DNA from: Legionella rowbothamii
Lineage (GTDB): Bacteria; Pseudomonadota; Gammaproteobacteria; Legionellales; Legionellaceae
Length of the DNA stretch: 64,000 bases
Assembly (NCBI RefSeq): GCF_900639985.1
Contig: NZ_CAAAIM010000001.1
Span: forward strand, 682,001-746,000
Direction: 5' to 3'
Part shown: positions 7,624 to 17,192 of the stretch, in pieces
How the letters are laid out: each line of letters starts with the position of its first letter
Position numbering within the stretch: the first letter of the stretch is position 1
Notes under the pieces: model-generated
Seen by the model: the letters and a program-made list of their open reading frames with translations, nothing else
What the model was told of the DNA's origin: nothing
The model's database searches: none
Program-made: the position numbers and the translations under genes

Positions 7624-8826
7624 ATGAATGAGCAAGCAAGAGAAATACACTCCTTACTGAAACAAAAAACACAGGAGCTTACAGAAGAGATTTCAAATGC
7701 GAAGACCAATAAAACTCTAGGAACCCCGTTATCTACCACTCCAACATCAGAAAAAATTCCTGGCTTTATTGGTCTATTACAGCAGCTCACGACTCTCGGA
7801 CATGGATTAATATCAATTGCCCAATTGAAACATCTTCCCCGAGCTACCAAAGCAAGTAACGCATTTAGCATTATTGACGCTACTTTATCTGGTATTAATT
7901 TTATTAGCATGCCACTTATTTATTTTTCCACACTACTCACTGGAGAGAAGCCCCCCTTTCCTATATCTACCCCAATGAAATGGGCATATTCTGGGGTTGT
8001 GTTTGGTTTAGCACTTGCAGGAATACTCGCTCCTGCTGTAGCAGGATGGCCAATCGCATTAACAGGAGCAGGCTTAGGTATAGCTACAAGCCTCTTTTTT
8101 TTAGGCCAAGATATCTACAGTCGTTATAAAGCCACACGCGAAGCTAATGAATTAAATAACAAGATAGAAACTACGAGTGAAGTATTAGAAAACCTACTAA
8201 AAAATACCCAAAATTTGCTATCTCAACTAGAAACCCCTGCCCTAGATGAGCCTCAAATTATGGAACTTAAAGCCGATATTGAAAAAAACAACGAATCCAT
8301 GAAGCAACAGCTGGAAACTATTAAACAATTAAAGGAACTTAAACAAAGCAATGAATCTGTTTTATCTGAATTAGGGGCCTCTCGTTTTATTGGGAACACA
8401 GTGGGAATAACCTTATCTCTAGCGGCTCTGACCGGACTTATTTTAGTTCCTTTTTTTCCTCCCGCGGGTCTTGTTGTACTTGCAACAACATCAATTACTG
8501 GAGGCCTATTAACCATTACTCCTGCATGTATTAAGGCAGCAAGTTTTATTTACGAAACAATAAAAAATCGAGTAAGTAGTCAAACTCCAGCTCAAGGGGA
8601 GCTGGCGAGCACTAATAATTCAACAGTGCAAATGATCTCTGCATTAACCGATGGAGTCGCAGTAACCAACGAACCCACTGCGACAGTAACTAATAACACT
8701 CGCGCGGTAGTATCCAACAACGTCAGTGAGGCAGTATCCAATAACCCCAGTACCGTAAGAGCAAATAGGATTGATATAGAGGAAGACGATGAATATTTAG
8801 CTAATTGTGCTCCTTCACCAAGGTAA
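7624..8826 (+). CDS. membrane/coiled-coil protein, candidate Dot/Icm effector, 400 aa
   Basis: This is not a known family to me. Two hydrophobic blocks (about 95-165 and 255-305, each able to form a hairpin) flank a long coiled coil (about 170-250, rich in E, K, Q and L). The C-terminal 80 residues are low complexity, with repeated V-x-NN units (TNNTRAVVSNN, SEAVSNN). The last 20 residues contain an acidic run, IEEDDEY, resembling the E-block of many Dot/Icm substrates. GGAG lies 6 bases before the ATG. No Sec signal is visible. An effector acting on host membranes is inferred from architecture only. Confidence 0.75.
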   Translation: MNEQAREIHSLLKQKTQELTEEISNAKTNKTLGTPLSTTPTSEKIPGFIGLLQQLTTLGHGLISIAQLKHLPRATKASNAFSIIDATLSGINFISMPLIYFSTLLTGEKPPFPISTPMKWAYSGVVFGLALAGILAPAVAGWPIALTGAGLGIATSLFFLGQDIYSRYKATREANELNNKIETTSEVLENLLKNTQNLLSQLETPALDEPQIMELKADIEKNNESMKQQLETIKQLKELKQSNESVLSELGASRFIGNTVGITLSLAALTGLILVPFFPPAGLVVLATTSITGGLLTITPACIKAASFIYETIKNRVSSQTPAQGELASTNNSTVQMISALTDGVAVTNEPTATVTNNTRAVVSNNVSEAVSNNPSTVRANRIDIEEDDEYLANCAPSPR

Positions 8827-9773
8827 GGAGTCATCTGACAATAGCTAATAATTCTCTTTTAAATAATGCCGGGATGTATCTCTAAATAAAAATAAAGCAC
8901 GCATCGATATGCATATTTTTAACTCCCGGCTTATGCTTATACCCATAATCTAACCCACTTATTCCACAGCCTAGCATGCTATGAACTAAAACCACGAGTT
9001 AATCACCACCCATGACCTAGAGACTTCCGATTTTTTTCAAAAAATCCTTAGCAATTTTACCATCACGACATAACTAAGCATATCTCGGTTACGTAGTTCT
9101 TCCTGCCATGAGCTAAACCATATATAAATAAATAATGAAGCGTTTCAAATTTATATTAATCAAAACTTTGATGTTCCCTTCACGAAATACCTTCCTATTT
9201 TCAAGTTATAATACGTCCATTTCGATACGTCTAAGCGACGATGTAAAAAGTACTCGGTTCATGAAATGGATACGTCTATTATCGTAAATATAATCACTCC
9301 AGATTTTGAAAAATTTATTTATATTGATATTGTTAGGTATTGCTCAGTTTATTTCCAGAAAAATTGATAGGAATGTTTCTCAATACATGAATGAAATATC
9401 TGGAAAACGTTACACCAGAGACATTTATTGTGGACAGCTGCAAGAGTAATACTGCAGGTGGGTATGCAGGAAATTTTCGAGTAAGTTATAATCAAGGTCT
9501 GGGTTACTGCCTAGGAGAATACTGGTTTTCATCGATCGGAGCATCCAAGAATATTAATAGAGAACCCTTCTTCTCCACCCTACTCACCAGACTAAAATCC
9601 CCTCGGGTAATTTTGGACAAACCTAAATCCATATAAATGAGCAGAGCCTATTGATGTGGCATTTAAAGTCGATCATGTAAAATTTAATTCACTATAAATT
9701 GAAACTTAATTTATGCGGAGAGTAAGATACTAGGTGAACCCTTATCTCAGAAAGAGATAAGGGTTAATAGAAT
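8827..9773. other. gene-poor region
   Basis: This stretch of about 950 bases holds no convincing gene. An ATG-started frame of 81 codons at 9391-9636 has no ribosome binding site and no recognisable motif. An inverted repeat GCCGGGA (8868-8874) / TCCCGGC (8924-8930) encloses a smaller palindrome at 8901-8912, which could be a transcript-end structure for the upstream gene. Otherwise it looks like decayed sequence. Confidence 0.4.
9737..9765. terminator. strong hairpin after the 1112-aa gene
   Basis: A perfect 12-bp stem (AACCCTTATCTC and complement) with an AGAAA loop lies 8 bases beyond the stop of the minus-strand gene. No T tract follows, so a classical intrinsic terminator is not assured. 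Confidence 0.6.
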
Positions 9774-12700
9774 TTAGCGAGGTGAAGAGTTAAATTGACA
9801 TTGGGAAACTTGTTGTTCAAAAAGATGGTTCAATGAGGGACATCCTAGTTGTTTAAGGTTATTTTGGATGCAATCGTTTAATCTCCCATCCGTATAAATT
9901 TTATCCGCTAGAAATGTCGTATCAACAAAATTACCTTCTCTAAGATCATTTAAAGCAGTATGAAGACGATTCGCACTTTTTATTTTTGCTCCTTTGCTAT
10001 AGCCAGCAAAGAAACTCGTGTAATGATTATCCTGCTCACTAGCAACAGCCTCAATATAAGCTCCAAGAGAGGCTATAAAATTATCCAGTTGCTTTTCTGA
10101 AGATACCTCCACACCATCGGTGGCCTCTTTCGGTAGCACTACCGAGTTACTCATAATAACCCATTCACTCGAGCTTAAACCGTTGGTGTCTAGCGTCTGA
10201 ACATTAACCTTTTCCGAAAGTTCCATCGCTATATTGGTCTCCATTGAAGGGGGGAGCAGTGCCTCTTGTAAATTATCAGTGATTTCAATAGATACCCAAG
10301 TAGAGCTTAAGCCCTTGTCGGATTGCTTCGGAGTATCTTTTGACAACGCTAGAGAACCTTCTAAAAAGTCGAAATCATTAACGAGAGAACTTAAATCAAT
10401 GGAGTTTTTACCAAATTCGCTAAGGTTCAGAAAGGAATTTAACATATTGACAGGTGGCTTATTGAAAAGAATGACATTTAATTCATTTTCATACTCTTGC
10501 AGTAATGCCTTAGCGTGTATAAATGGTTCAAATGGTTCACGACCGGACTTCAACTGCAGTTGCTCATATGTACTGATTTGTACTTTTAATGCTTGAACTT
10601 CACGAAGAACACTGTAGAGATAGCTCGTCAATGCACCAGATTTTACTAATCCATTGTTTTCAGACATTGCCGAAATAAATTCATGTGTGGTCTCAATGGT
10701 TTGTTTTATTAGTTCAGCATATTTAGGATTTCGCATCACTCTCAATTCATCAGAGGAATTATTATGGCTAAAAATAGTTTTCTTTGCCTTGGAGCTTAAG
10801 AAACTGCTGGCTTCAAGTTCAATTAGCATTTTAGGGGTGATCGGTTTGGACGCATAAGCTAAATCAACTCGAATTGCATCTGCTACATAACCAAGCTGTG
10901 CTACGGAGAGCGAAACGTTCAAAGGATTTTCAATGCGAGGACCACCCTTATTAGACTCAATGAAGAGCATTTGGCTTAATGCATTATCCAGTACGGTCTT
11001 GGGATCAAGTTGTAGTTTTTTCTGAACAAATTTTTCAATTTTACTACGTATCTCGATATCAACCTGAGAATTCCAGTCGTATAAATTCGCTAGCTGTTTA
11101 ATTAATAAGGTACGATATAAAATGAATTCATTGCTATTGTTAAACGGGGTATCTAAATTCGCTGAAGGGTCAATCTTTGAGCTTTTATTGAGCGAATAAA
11201 GAAAATCAAAGGAAGTATTCAGATAGTCCTCTATATTGGCGGAAGTTATTTTGTTTTCCACTCGCTCCGACTGACTCTCGATTGGCAAGCCTAACATAGC
11301 TCGATATTGAGTATCACCAAGTAAAATAAACTCCTTCTCCATCTTATGCAAGGCATCATCGAAACGTTGTGCCGCAGCCAGCATTAAAGAATATGGATGA
11401 TTTTTGTCTGGCGCTACATCATCTTCAACAACGGATGCCATTTTACCTACTTGAGACAAGTCTTGAGCTAATCCACCAAGTCCACCCTCCTCAATTGGGC
11501 TAGTATAGAAAACAATGAGATCTGGAGGTATATATCCTCCAGCAGGAACAATCGCCACAACCTCCAAAACTTGTTGTTTAATTTTTGCCACCAGCCCAAA
11601 ACTCTTGATGAATTCTTGATTATCTGCCTTACTTAAATAAGCTTTAGTATTAACAATATAATCTCGTAGCTTAGCTGGAATCCTCTCCGCCCGCTCGCTA
11701 CTTTGAACTTGCTTTAGGGCATCTTGTAATGTGCTGGTTTGATCCACAGCCTTATTAATTATATCTTTTTGCTCATTTTGCAAATCAATTTCAATGGCTT
11801 TACTATGTCGGTAACGTGAAGCATAGTCCCTCACCCAGGCCGTACCAGCTCCCATCGCTACCTCAGTATTTCGATTCAAAATATAATCTACCCAACCTTT
11901 CTCGGAGCCTTGAGCTTTAAACTTCCCTGCTTGTGCTATATCTTCGGGGCGAGTTTCTACAACTTCTTGGATTAGTCTATTTAAACGCTCAACTTCCTTA
12001 CTTATGTTTTCTATAGTGTTTTTAATAGCACTGCGATTTTCTGCACTGCGTGTAAATTTTAATGAGTCGATATTATTAATAGAGAAGTAGATTGGCACAG
12101 CAGTTAGGCAAGCCACAACTAAAGCAATTGAGGCAATACCTAGGGTAATTGGGCCACCGATTATAACCATTGCTAAACCAAGTACAGCAGCACCGGCGAT
12201 TAATCCACCAATACTTGCCACTGCAGAAGGATATTTAGCAAAAAAACTGGGTTCTGACATCTCTTTGCTTAAATAATTGAGGCATTGTTCCATAAACTCA
12301 ATTTGCATTTGTTGAGTAAATTTATGTCTTTCCTGAGGATTTTGGAAATAGCTCTTAATCCACCTTAAAATTGGATTCTCATTTTTATCCTCCTGGATCT
12401 CTTGTTCATGAATCTGGTAAATGTCTTGAAACGCATTGTTAAATAACTTATTTAATTGAGTTAAAAAATATACTTCGATAGCTGCATTTAGGGCCTCATC
12501 GGTGTAATCCGCAGGGTATTCTTTCTTAAATTCGACCCGCATATTCACCCCGCCATTATCGGCTAACCCTAAAAGAACACATTCTCTAAAGTGAAATAAT
12601 CGAACCAACTCTTCTGATAGTTGAGCATATTGTTCATTGGTAAAACCCGCGTCATTCATCATCCTTTGAAAGTCTGCCAAATCAACACCAGGTTGGTTTT

Positions 12701-13112
12701 CTACACTCGCTTGCCAGGTTTTATAGGCTAACGTCGTAACCCCAACACCTAAGGCAGCGCTAAATGCACCTGCAATTAAAGTACTCGCACCTGCTAATGG
12801 GTTGAGAAAAGCTATTGGCGAAAAATTATTATTCATAGCCAAATAGGCCAAACCGCCGGTTCCTGCTCCTATTAATGCAGCTAAGGCACCATGCCCAATC
12901 TTCGCACTAGTAGATAATTGCTGAATTGCTTCATCTAGATAACGTTTTTTCTTACCATGATAAAAGGCTAAATTCTCTGTGTATTTTTCAATTAGCTCCG
13001 GATTTCCACCTCCAGCAGCTTCTAAATGGCTTACCATATTGTGCTCTAAATATTTTTTATGATTTTCTTTAATCATAGTGAAATAAGTGTCAGCATAGAG
13101 TCGTTTAGGCAT
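9774..13112 (-). CDS. large protein with two hydrophobic regions, candidate effector, 1112 aa
   Basis: I cannot assign a family. Two glycine/alanine-rich hydrophobic regions (about 70-130 and 300-350) each look like a membrane hairpin. Long, charged, helical stretches fill the rest, including heptad-like segments near 360-400 and 440-520. There is no signal peptide. The C-terminal 150 residues are acidic and Ser/Thr-rich before ending NSSPR. The ATG has CGGAG 7 bases upstream, fixing the start. The size, the membrane hairpins, the isolation between gene-poor gaps and the neighbouring RhoGEF-like gene all fit a Dot/Icm substrate. This is inference; no catalytic motif was found. Confidence 0.7.
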   Translation of the reverse strand: MPKRLYADTYFTMIKENHKKYLEHNMVSHLEAAGGGNPELIEKYTENLAFYHGKKKRYLDEAIQQLSTSAKIGHGALAALIGAGTGGLAYLAMNNNFSPIAFLNPLAGASTLIAGAFSAALGVGVTTLAYKTWQASVENQPGVDLADFQRMMNDAGFTNEQYAQLSEELVRLFHFRECVLLGLADNGGVNMRVEFKKEYPADYTDEALNAAIEVYFLTQLNKLFNNAFQDIYQIHEQEIQEDKNENPILRWIKSYFQNPQERHKFTQQMQIEFMEQCLNYLSKEMSEPSFFAKYPSAVASIGGLIAGAAVLGLAMVIIGGPITLGIASIALVVACLTAVPIYFSINNIDSLKFTRSAENRSAIKNTIENISKEVERLNRLIQEVVETRPEDIAQAGKFKAQGSEKGWVDYILNRNTEVAMGAGTAWVRDYASRYRHSKAIEIDLQNEQKDIINKAVDQTSTLQDALKQVQSSERAERIPAKLRDYIVNTKAYLSKADNQEFIKSFGLVAKIKQQVLEVVAIVPAGGYIPPDLIVFYTSPIEEGGLGGLAQDLSQVGKMASVVEDDVAPDKNHPYSLMLAAAQRFDDALHKMEKEFILLGDTQYRAMLGLPIESQSERVENKITSANIEDYLNTSFDFLYSLNKSSKIDPSANLDTPFNNSNEFILYRTLLIKQLANLYDWNSQVDIEIRSKIEKFVQKKLQLDPKTVLDNALSQMLFIESNKGGPRIENPLNVSLSVAQLGYVADAIRVDLAYASKPITPKMLIELEASSFLSSKAKKTIFSHNNSSDELRVMRNPKYAELIKQTIETTHEFISAMSENNGLVKSGALTSYLYSVLREVQALKVQISTYEQLQLKSGREPFEPFIHAKALLQEYENELNVILFNKPPVNMLNSFLNLSEFGKNSIDLSSLVNDFDFLEGSLALSKDTPKQSDKGLSSTWVSIEITDNLQEALLPPSMETNIAMELSEKVNVQTLDTNGLSSSEWVIMSNSVVLPKEATDGVEVSSEKQLDNFIASLGAYIEAVASEQDNHYTSFFAGYSKGAKIKSANRLHTALNDLREGNFVDTTFLADKIYTDGRLNDCIQNNLKQLGCPSLNHLFEQQVSQCQFNSSPR

Positions 13113-13604
13113 GTTAATCTCCGAGGTTTTAATGCGTCTATATCATTTATTATGGCAATCAGGGTTTAAGGAAAGATTAAACCGGCGGGAATAATGTTCA
13201 TGCCCAATAACGTTAAAGAATAAGCATCCTATTTCAGGAAAACATTTATGACCTCAGTCATTGAATGAAGCGCTTACAGAACACAATGTCGGCATTTGTG
13301 TTCGAGATTTGTGTCCTGTTTGCAAACGTAGTTGTCGCTTTTAGAAGATCACGAGTACTTGGTCAAAAGAACTTCAAGTTATATGGAACTGCACTATGGA
13401 TTTCTTCCTTTATTGTCAAATTAGAAAAGATACGCAAATAATGCCTCTTTTGTTACCATGCTTTATTTATATTTATCCGGCTCGGGGTTGATGATTCTGT
13501 TAGAAGGCGTCATTAATTTGGGGATAAACACGGAAGAATATAAAGAACCTTTTTTTCAACGGAGCCCATCCTCCCTAACAAGTCTCCGGAAAAGAAAATA
13601 GCGC
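13113..13604. other. intergenic, 490 bases
   Basis: It lies upstream of the 1112-aa gene and downstream of the RhoGEF-like gene, so it should hold the promoter of the former. Two short plus-strand frames (13265-13441, 58 codons; 13459-13602, 47 codons) have no support. No repeat or RNA was recognised. Confidence 0.4.
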
Positions 13605-14384
13605 TTATAAAAGAGTAAAACCATTTTCGTCTTCATAAGGCGAATAATTTTCTGTCTGTTGTAATTCTTCGTTTTTATTCCAAAAACTGAAGGAGGTTAA
13701 AGCGCGTGAAATATCTCCGGGTCTATAGTTAGCCATAGCCGACGCTACAGAAGAGGCGGAAGTGAGCACATATTTACCCACATAATACTCATCTTTTTCT
13801 ATTTTTGCAGTTACCATTGGCATCCGTTCTGCAGCCGCATCTATCCCATTTTTAAGTTTACCGTATAAAATACGAATTTCTTCTTTCCTTTCATTGGTTA
13901 GCCCTTCTCGTCTTAAACTTTCTTTCAATAAAAACAGATACTTAGGGCCACGCTGAAAAGGCTGCGCGGTAATGGCCCGTAGAGCATCGTTCTGGGCAGC
14001 CTCTAACTTTAGTTTAAAATATTCTAAGATCTCAGGTTTATCTTCTATTTCCTGAAGAAACGTAGAATATAATGAAATATATGCAGAATAAGCACTTACA
14101 AAGCTGTCTAATATTAATCCTCGCTGTTTAGCATATCCTTCTGCTTTTTCAGGACTATCTTTATGTTTTATACTCTTTTCTATATTTTTAATTAAACGCT
14201 CAGAAATTCTTTCAAAACCAATTAACGAATTAAAAATTCTATGCGTCTCCGGATGAGGAGTAGAATAAAACTCATCATGCATATTGCGGTTGTCATTATG
14301 AATCTTTATAAGTTTCTCTAAGGCAACTTTATAATTTTTTTCAGTGCTCAATAATTCATCAATCGCATTATTTTTATGGGGCAT
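13605..14384 (-). CDS. RhoGEF (Dbl-homology domain) protein, candidate effector
   Basis: The 259-aa protein matches the DH fold pattern. A CR1-like helix (residues 10-26) reads ELLSTEKNYKVALEKLI, with the invariant Glu and the T-E-x-x-Y spacing. A central YxxY-type helix lies near 99-113. A CR3-like helix (141-158) reads QPFQRGPKYLFLLKESLR, equivalent to the eukaryotic P-x-QR-x-x-x-Y-x-LLL-E motif. DH domains exchange GDP for GTP on Rho-family GTPases, which bacteria lack, so a host target is implied. No PH domain follows; the last 90 residues are unassigned. The start is the ATG at 14384, with AGGAG 6 bases upstream; the preceding GTG is too close. Confidence 0.75.
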   Translation of the reverse strand: MPHKNNAIDELLSTEKNYKVALEKLIKIHNDNRNMHDEFYSTPHPETHRIFNSLIGFERISERLIKNIEKSIKHKDSPEKAEGYAKQRGLILDSFVSAYSAYISLYSTFLQEIEDKPEILEYFKLKLEAAQNDALRAITAQPFQRGPKYLFLLKESLRREGLTNERKEEIRILYGKLKNGIDAAAERMPMVTAKIEKDEYYVGKYVLTSASSVASAMANYRPGDISRALTSFSFWNKNEELQQTENYSPYEDENGFTLL

Positions 14385-14722
14385 CACGTTCTCCTGTTAA
14401 ATCGAAACAAGATCATAGGTTTCTAATCTGAAGGGAGCCTTAGCTCGAGATGCCTCTTTTTCCAGTAACATTCCAAACAGGAATATGTTCTGGAACATCC
14501 CCAAGGGTATAGTCCAAAGTTTGAAAAGAAAATGAGTACGAACAATTCACTATCGATTTAGCTTATTTTTTAAATGAATTACATCGGTATTGAGCCCCCC
14601 CAGGCCAGGTCCTTTACCACGACGTTTTATGCCATTAAAAGCATAGGGGAAGGAGACTACGCTAGTACGAAGTAATACGGGAGCCATACACGAATCAGGG
14701 GTTGCTCCCATGTTATGCGACG
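14385..14722. other. intergenic with CCGTATTA-type palindrome
   Basis: It contains an imperfect palindrome at 14673-14715 (TAATACGGGAGC paired with GCTCCCATGTTA, 10 of 12) and a second TAATACGG half at 14724-14731 that overlaps the next gene's stop. These belong to the dispersed hairpin family described in the findings. No gene was seen. Confidence 0.5.
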
Positions 14723-15766
14723 CTAATACGGGCTACTTTGAGACAATAACTTCGGTTCCGTTTTCTCTGTAATTCGAGACTCAATTATTGCATCGTGGAA
14801 ATGTCTAAAATACAACCTTTTATGAGCCTCCTCATTAAATAAGGCAATTAAAGCATATCCTGGTTCTTTAACTAGCTCAGGCTCCTTTTTAATATCCTTT
14901 TTTATTTCTTGGATAATTTTTAAAAACAAATGCTCGCTCGCAGTTGAGGTAAGCCTGCCATTAAAAAAAGTAAGTGCAAGAGCAGTGACCACATCATGCT
15001 TATGAAAATAGCCATCAATTTCCTCTTTCTTAGAAGTAGCTCCACCAAAAAAACTACTCCAATATGGACGTCTTGATGCATCCTCATCTAATGCACTATC
15101 TTTAAGCATCATAAATCGCTCTCCCTGTTCCCCAACAGCCTTCACCCAGGAAAATAATGTATTAAACACCAATGCAACTCCCTGAGCGCTGGACACATCA
15201 GAAAGTTCAGTAAGCACTTCTGCTGAGATCTTAATCGCATTTTCTTCTTGAATAGTAAGCAGGCCTATATTAGGTGATGGTAAAAGAGCTTTTTGTATAA
15301 ATTCATTAAAGGAAATTGTAAAGTTACGTGCATTATAGTGATAAGTCAGTAAATCTAATTCTTTAATAAAAATAGGTGAGTCATCCATCTGAGCCAGGCT
15401 TAATTCACGGAATACTTTTGTAAATAATAATGAAAGAAACGGAAATGAACTGCATTGCAAAGCCAAAAATAAAACATCACTAATAATTTCTTCTTGATTC
15501 CAAGATCTATTCAATTTAATCAACCAATTATTTAGTGCGTCCTCGTCTCCTTGAACTAAAATATTTATTAGTTCACGTCGATCTTTTTTGAGAAGTTCAG
15601 ACTCATTGATCTCCTCAACATAAGGCTCAAGATCCTCAACATCAGCCTCAAGTTCATAAATATCAACATCCTCATTATCAAAGTCATCAAAGTCATCTAA
15701 ATCTTCAAAATCATCGTACTCACTCAGAGAGTCCGATGTAGTGTTTTGCGGTGATCCTCTTGGCAT
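14723..15766 (-). CDS. hypothetical protein with acidic N-terminus, 347 aa
   Basis: I do not recognise a family. Residues 15-60 are extremely acidic, with repeated D/E-F/L units (DDFEDLDDFDDFDNEDVD). The rest is predominantly helical, with leucine-rich segments near 60-130 and 150-220. There is no signal peptide or membrane segment. AGAGGG precedes the ATG. It lies upstream of the RhoGEF-like gene on the same strand, separated by 338 bases that hold a palindrome, so separate transcription is likely. Position suggests an effector or a partner of one; sequence gives no activity. The acidic head could mask a basic surface or bind a basic partner, but that is speculation. Confidence 0.7.
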   Translation of the reverse strand: MPRGSPQNTTSDSLSEYDDFEDLDDFDDFDNEDVDIYELEADVEDLEPYVEEINESELLKKDRRELINILVQGDEDALNNWLIKLNRSWNQEEIISDVLFLALQCSSFPFLSLLFTKVFRELSLAQMDDSPIFIKELDLLTYHYNARNFTISFNEFIQKALLPSPNIGLLTIQEENAIKISAEVLTELSDVSSAQGVALVFNTLFSWVKAVGEQGERFMMLKDSALDEDASRRPYWSSFFGGATSKKEEIDGYFHKHDVVTALALTFFNGRLTSTASEHLFLKIIQEIKKDIKKEPELVKEPGYALIALFNEEAHKRLYFRHFHDAIIESRITEKTEPKLLSQSSPY

Positions 15767-15940
15767 AAATCCCTCTCAATAAATGGCTTAAATTCCACTA
15801 TATGCGTAATAAATGTAAGATTCAAGGGTTAAAATAAGCATTAAAGGGGGGTTAATACACACAGTAATTCAATGGGCTTTTATAGGGGAAAATAATAAAC
15901 ACCTTTTGGCTTCAGGGTCCGTACCGACTCTCATAGGCGT

Positions 15941-15964
15941 AGCCTGGTTGTAAGCAACCAAGCA
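15941..15964 (-). terminator. hairpin after the histidine phosphatase gene
   Basis: TGGTTG/CAACCA (15945-15950 with 15955-15960) forms the core, extended by AGC...AAGC, 17 bases past the stop of the minus-strand gene. The same core occurs at 60837-60860 after hemF, so it is one of the dispersed hairpins. Confidence 0.5.
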
Positions 15965-15980
15965 TGCGGATAGATCAGGG

Positions 15981-17192
15981 TTAACTTGTCTGACCTAAAT
16001 TACCAGTGCCAGTGCTGTAATCTGCTCTAACTTGGTGATGTTCTTCCATTAGTTCAAAAACTAAAGAAGGCGATGCCTGCTCCTTACTATTTGGATCCAG
16101 CTGCGGTTTATTTTGTACTATTGGCCCTCCAAGTAAACTAATCGTTTTAGAAGAATCTGGGCTTGTTTTTATTAGGTCAAATCTATCAGAAATGCCTAAC
16201 GTAGCAGTGAATTTTCCTTCAATTGCTCCTGTCTCCTGGTTAACCTGCAAAACATAAGGAGGAGTAAACAATGATAATTCATTTTGCTCATTTCTTATTT
16301 TATAAACACTTCGGGTTTCTGCATAAGCAAAAATTGACTTAATCCCAAAAAGATCAGCAAAAAAAGTCTGGAAATTTTTCCCATGCCCAAAGAACCAACA
16401 ATCGCGGCCCTCAGCTTTTTCGATAAGCCTCTTAATCTCACTGACTTTATCTCCGGCATAACCCAAATCTTGTTTTACATCCATACGCTCATCAATTATT
16501 TGAGGCTCAACAGCACCATGCTTTTTTATATTTTCCAGGGCTTGCATTCTTTTTTCATACAGATGATTAAAATCCTTTTGGCTACAAAACAACATAGAAA
16601 AGAACCAAAGAATCACTTTGAATGGTTCTCGCCAAAAAGAAGTAGCTTCATATATTTTCTTCATATCAGCTGTTGAGCGAACATCACATCCAGAAGGATG
16701 ATTACTATTTTCTGTTAATGCCGGTTCAATAGATATTTCAGCCTCACAAATATGTTCGGGAATTAATAATCCAGCAGTTTGCATCGCCCTATTCATGGGA
16801 GAAATTGCGATGAATGATTGATTATGATCAGGATAAAATAATAAATTCCCTGTAACTTGATTGGTTTTGCTCATGCTAGATTCTGCTGATGCGGCAATAG
16901 GCGCATTAGGACTCATGCCCAAGCGTTTTTGGGCCCAGATGGCACTTTTTCCATGGCGGCTAAATAATACATGTCCCCTAATTTCCAGTTTCTGCTCATT
17001 GAGATAAACCTGATCCACTTCTTTGAGCTGCTTTAATAAGGCCCCTTTTTCCTCTTCCTTAACTTGACTTAATTTGTGTACGATCTGTTCAACACTTTGA
17101 AAATAATTTTTTTTTATTTGATCTTGAGTGGTTTCTTCTTCCGCTGAAGAACTATATTCCTCAATTAATTGACTAAATTTTTTTTCTTGCAC
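15981..17192 (-). CDS. histidine phosphatase superfamily protein, candidate effector
   Basis: The 403-aa protein carries the phosphoglycerate-mutase-like core. R79-H80-G81 in LFSRHGKS holds the phosphorylated His, R135 lies in SPMNRAMQTA, an acidic segment follows near Glu161 (LTENSNH), and the second His is H270 in WFFGHGKNF. These enzymes remove phosphate from proteins or small molecules. The core is flanked by a charged 65-residue N-terminus and an 80-residue Ser/Pro-rich tail that ordinary metabolic members lack. The start is a GTG with CAGGAA 7 bases upstream. The extensions and location suggest an effector rather than a glycolytic enzyme; the substrate is unknown. Confidence 0.85.
   Translation of the reverse strand: MQEKKFSQLIEEYSSSAEEETTQDQIKKNYFQSVEQIVHKLSQVKEEEKGALLKQLKEVDQVYLNEQKLEIRGHVLFSRHGKSAIWAQKRLGMSPNAPIAASAESSMSKTNQVTGNLLFYPDHNQSFIAISPMNRAMQTAGLLIPEHICEAEISIEPALTENSNHPSGCDVRSTADMKKIYEATSFWREPFKVILWFFSMLFCSQKDFNHLYEKRMQALENIKKHGAVEPQIIDERMDVKQDLGYAGDKVSEIKRLIEKAEGRDCWFFGHGKNFQTFFADLFGIKSIFAYAETRSVYKIRNEQNELSLFTPPYVLQVNQETGAIEGKFTATLGISDRFDLIKTSPDSSKTISLLGGPIVQNKPQLDPNSKEQASPSLVFELMEEHHQVRADYSTGTGNLGQTS

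Noticed and set aside
9391..9636. 81-codon plus-strand frame
   Set aside because: No ribosome binding site, no motif, located in decayed-looking sequence; kept only as a remark in the gene-poor region.
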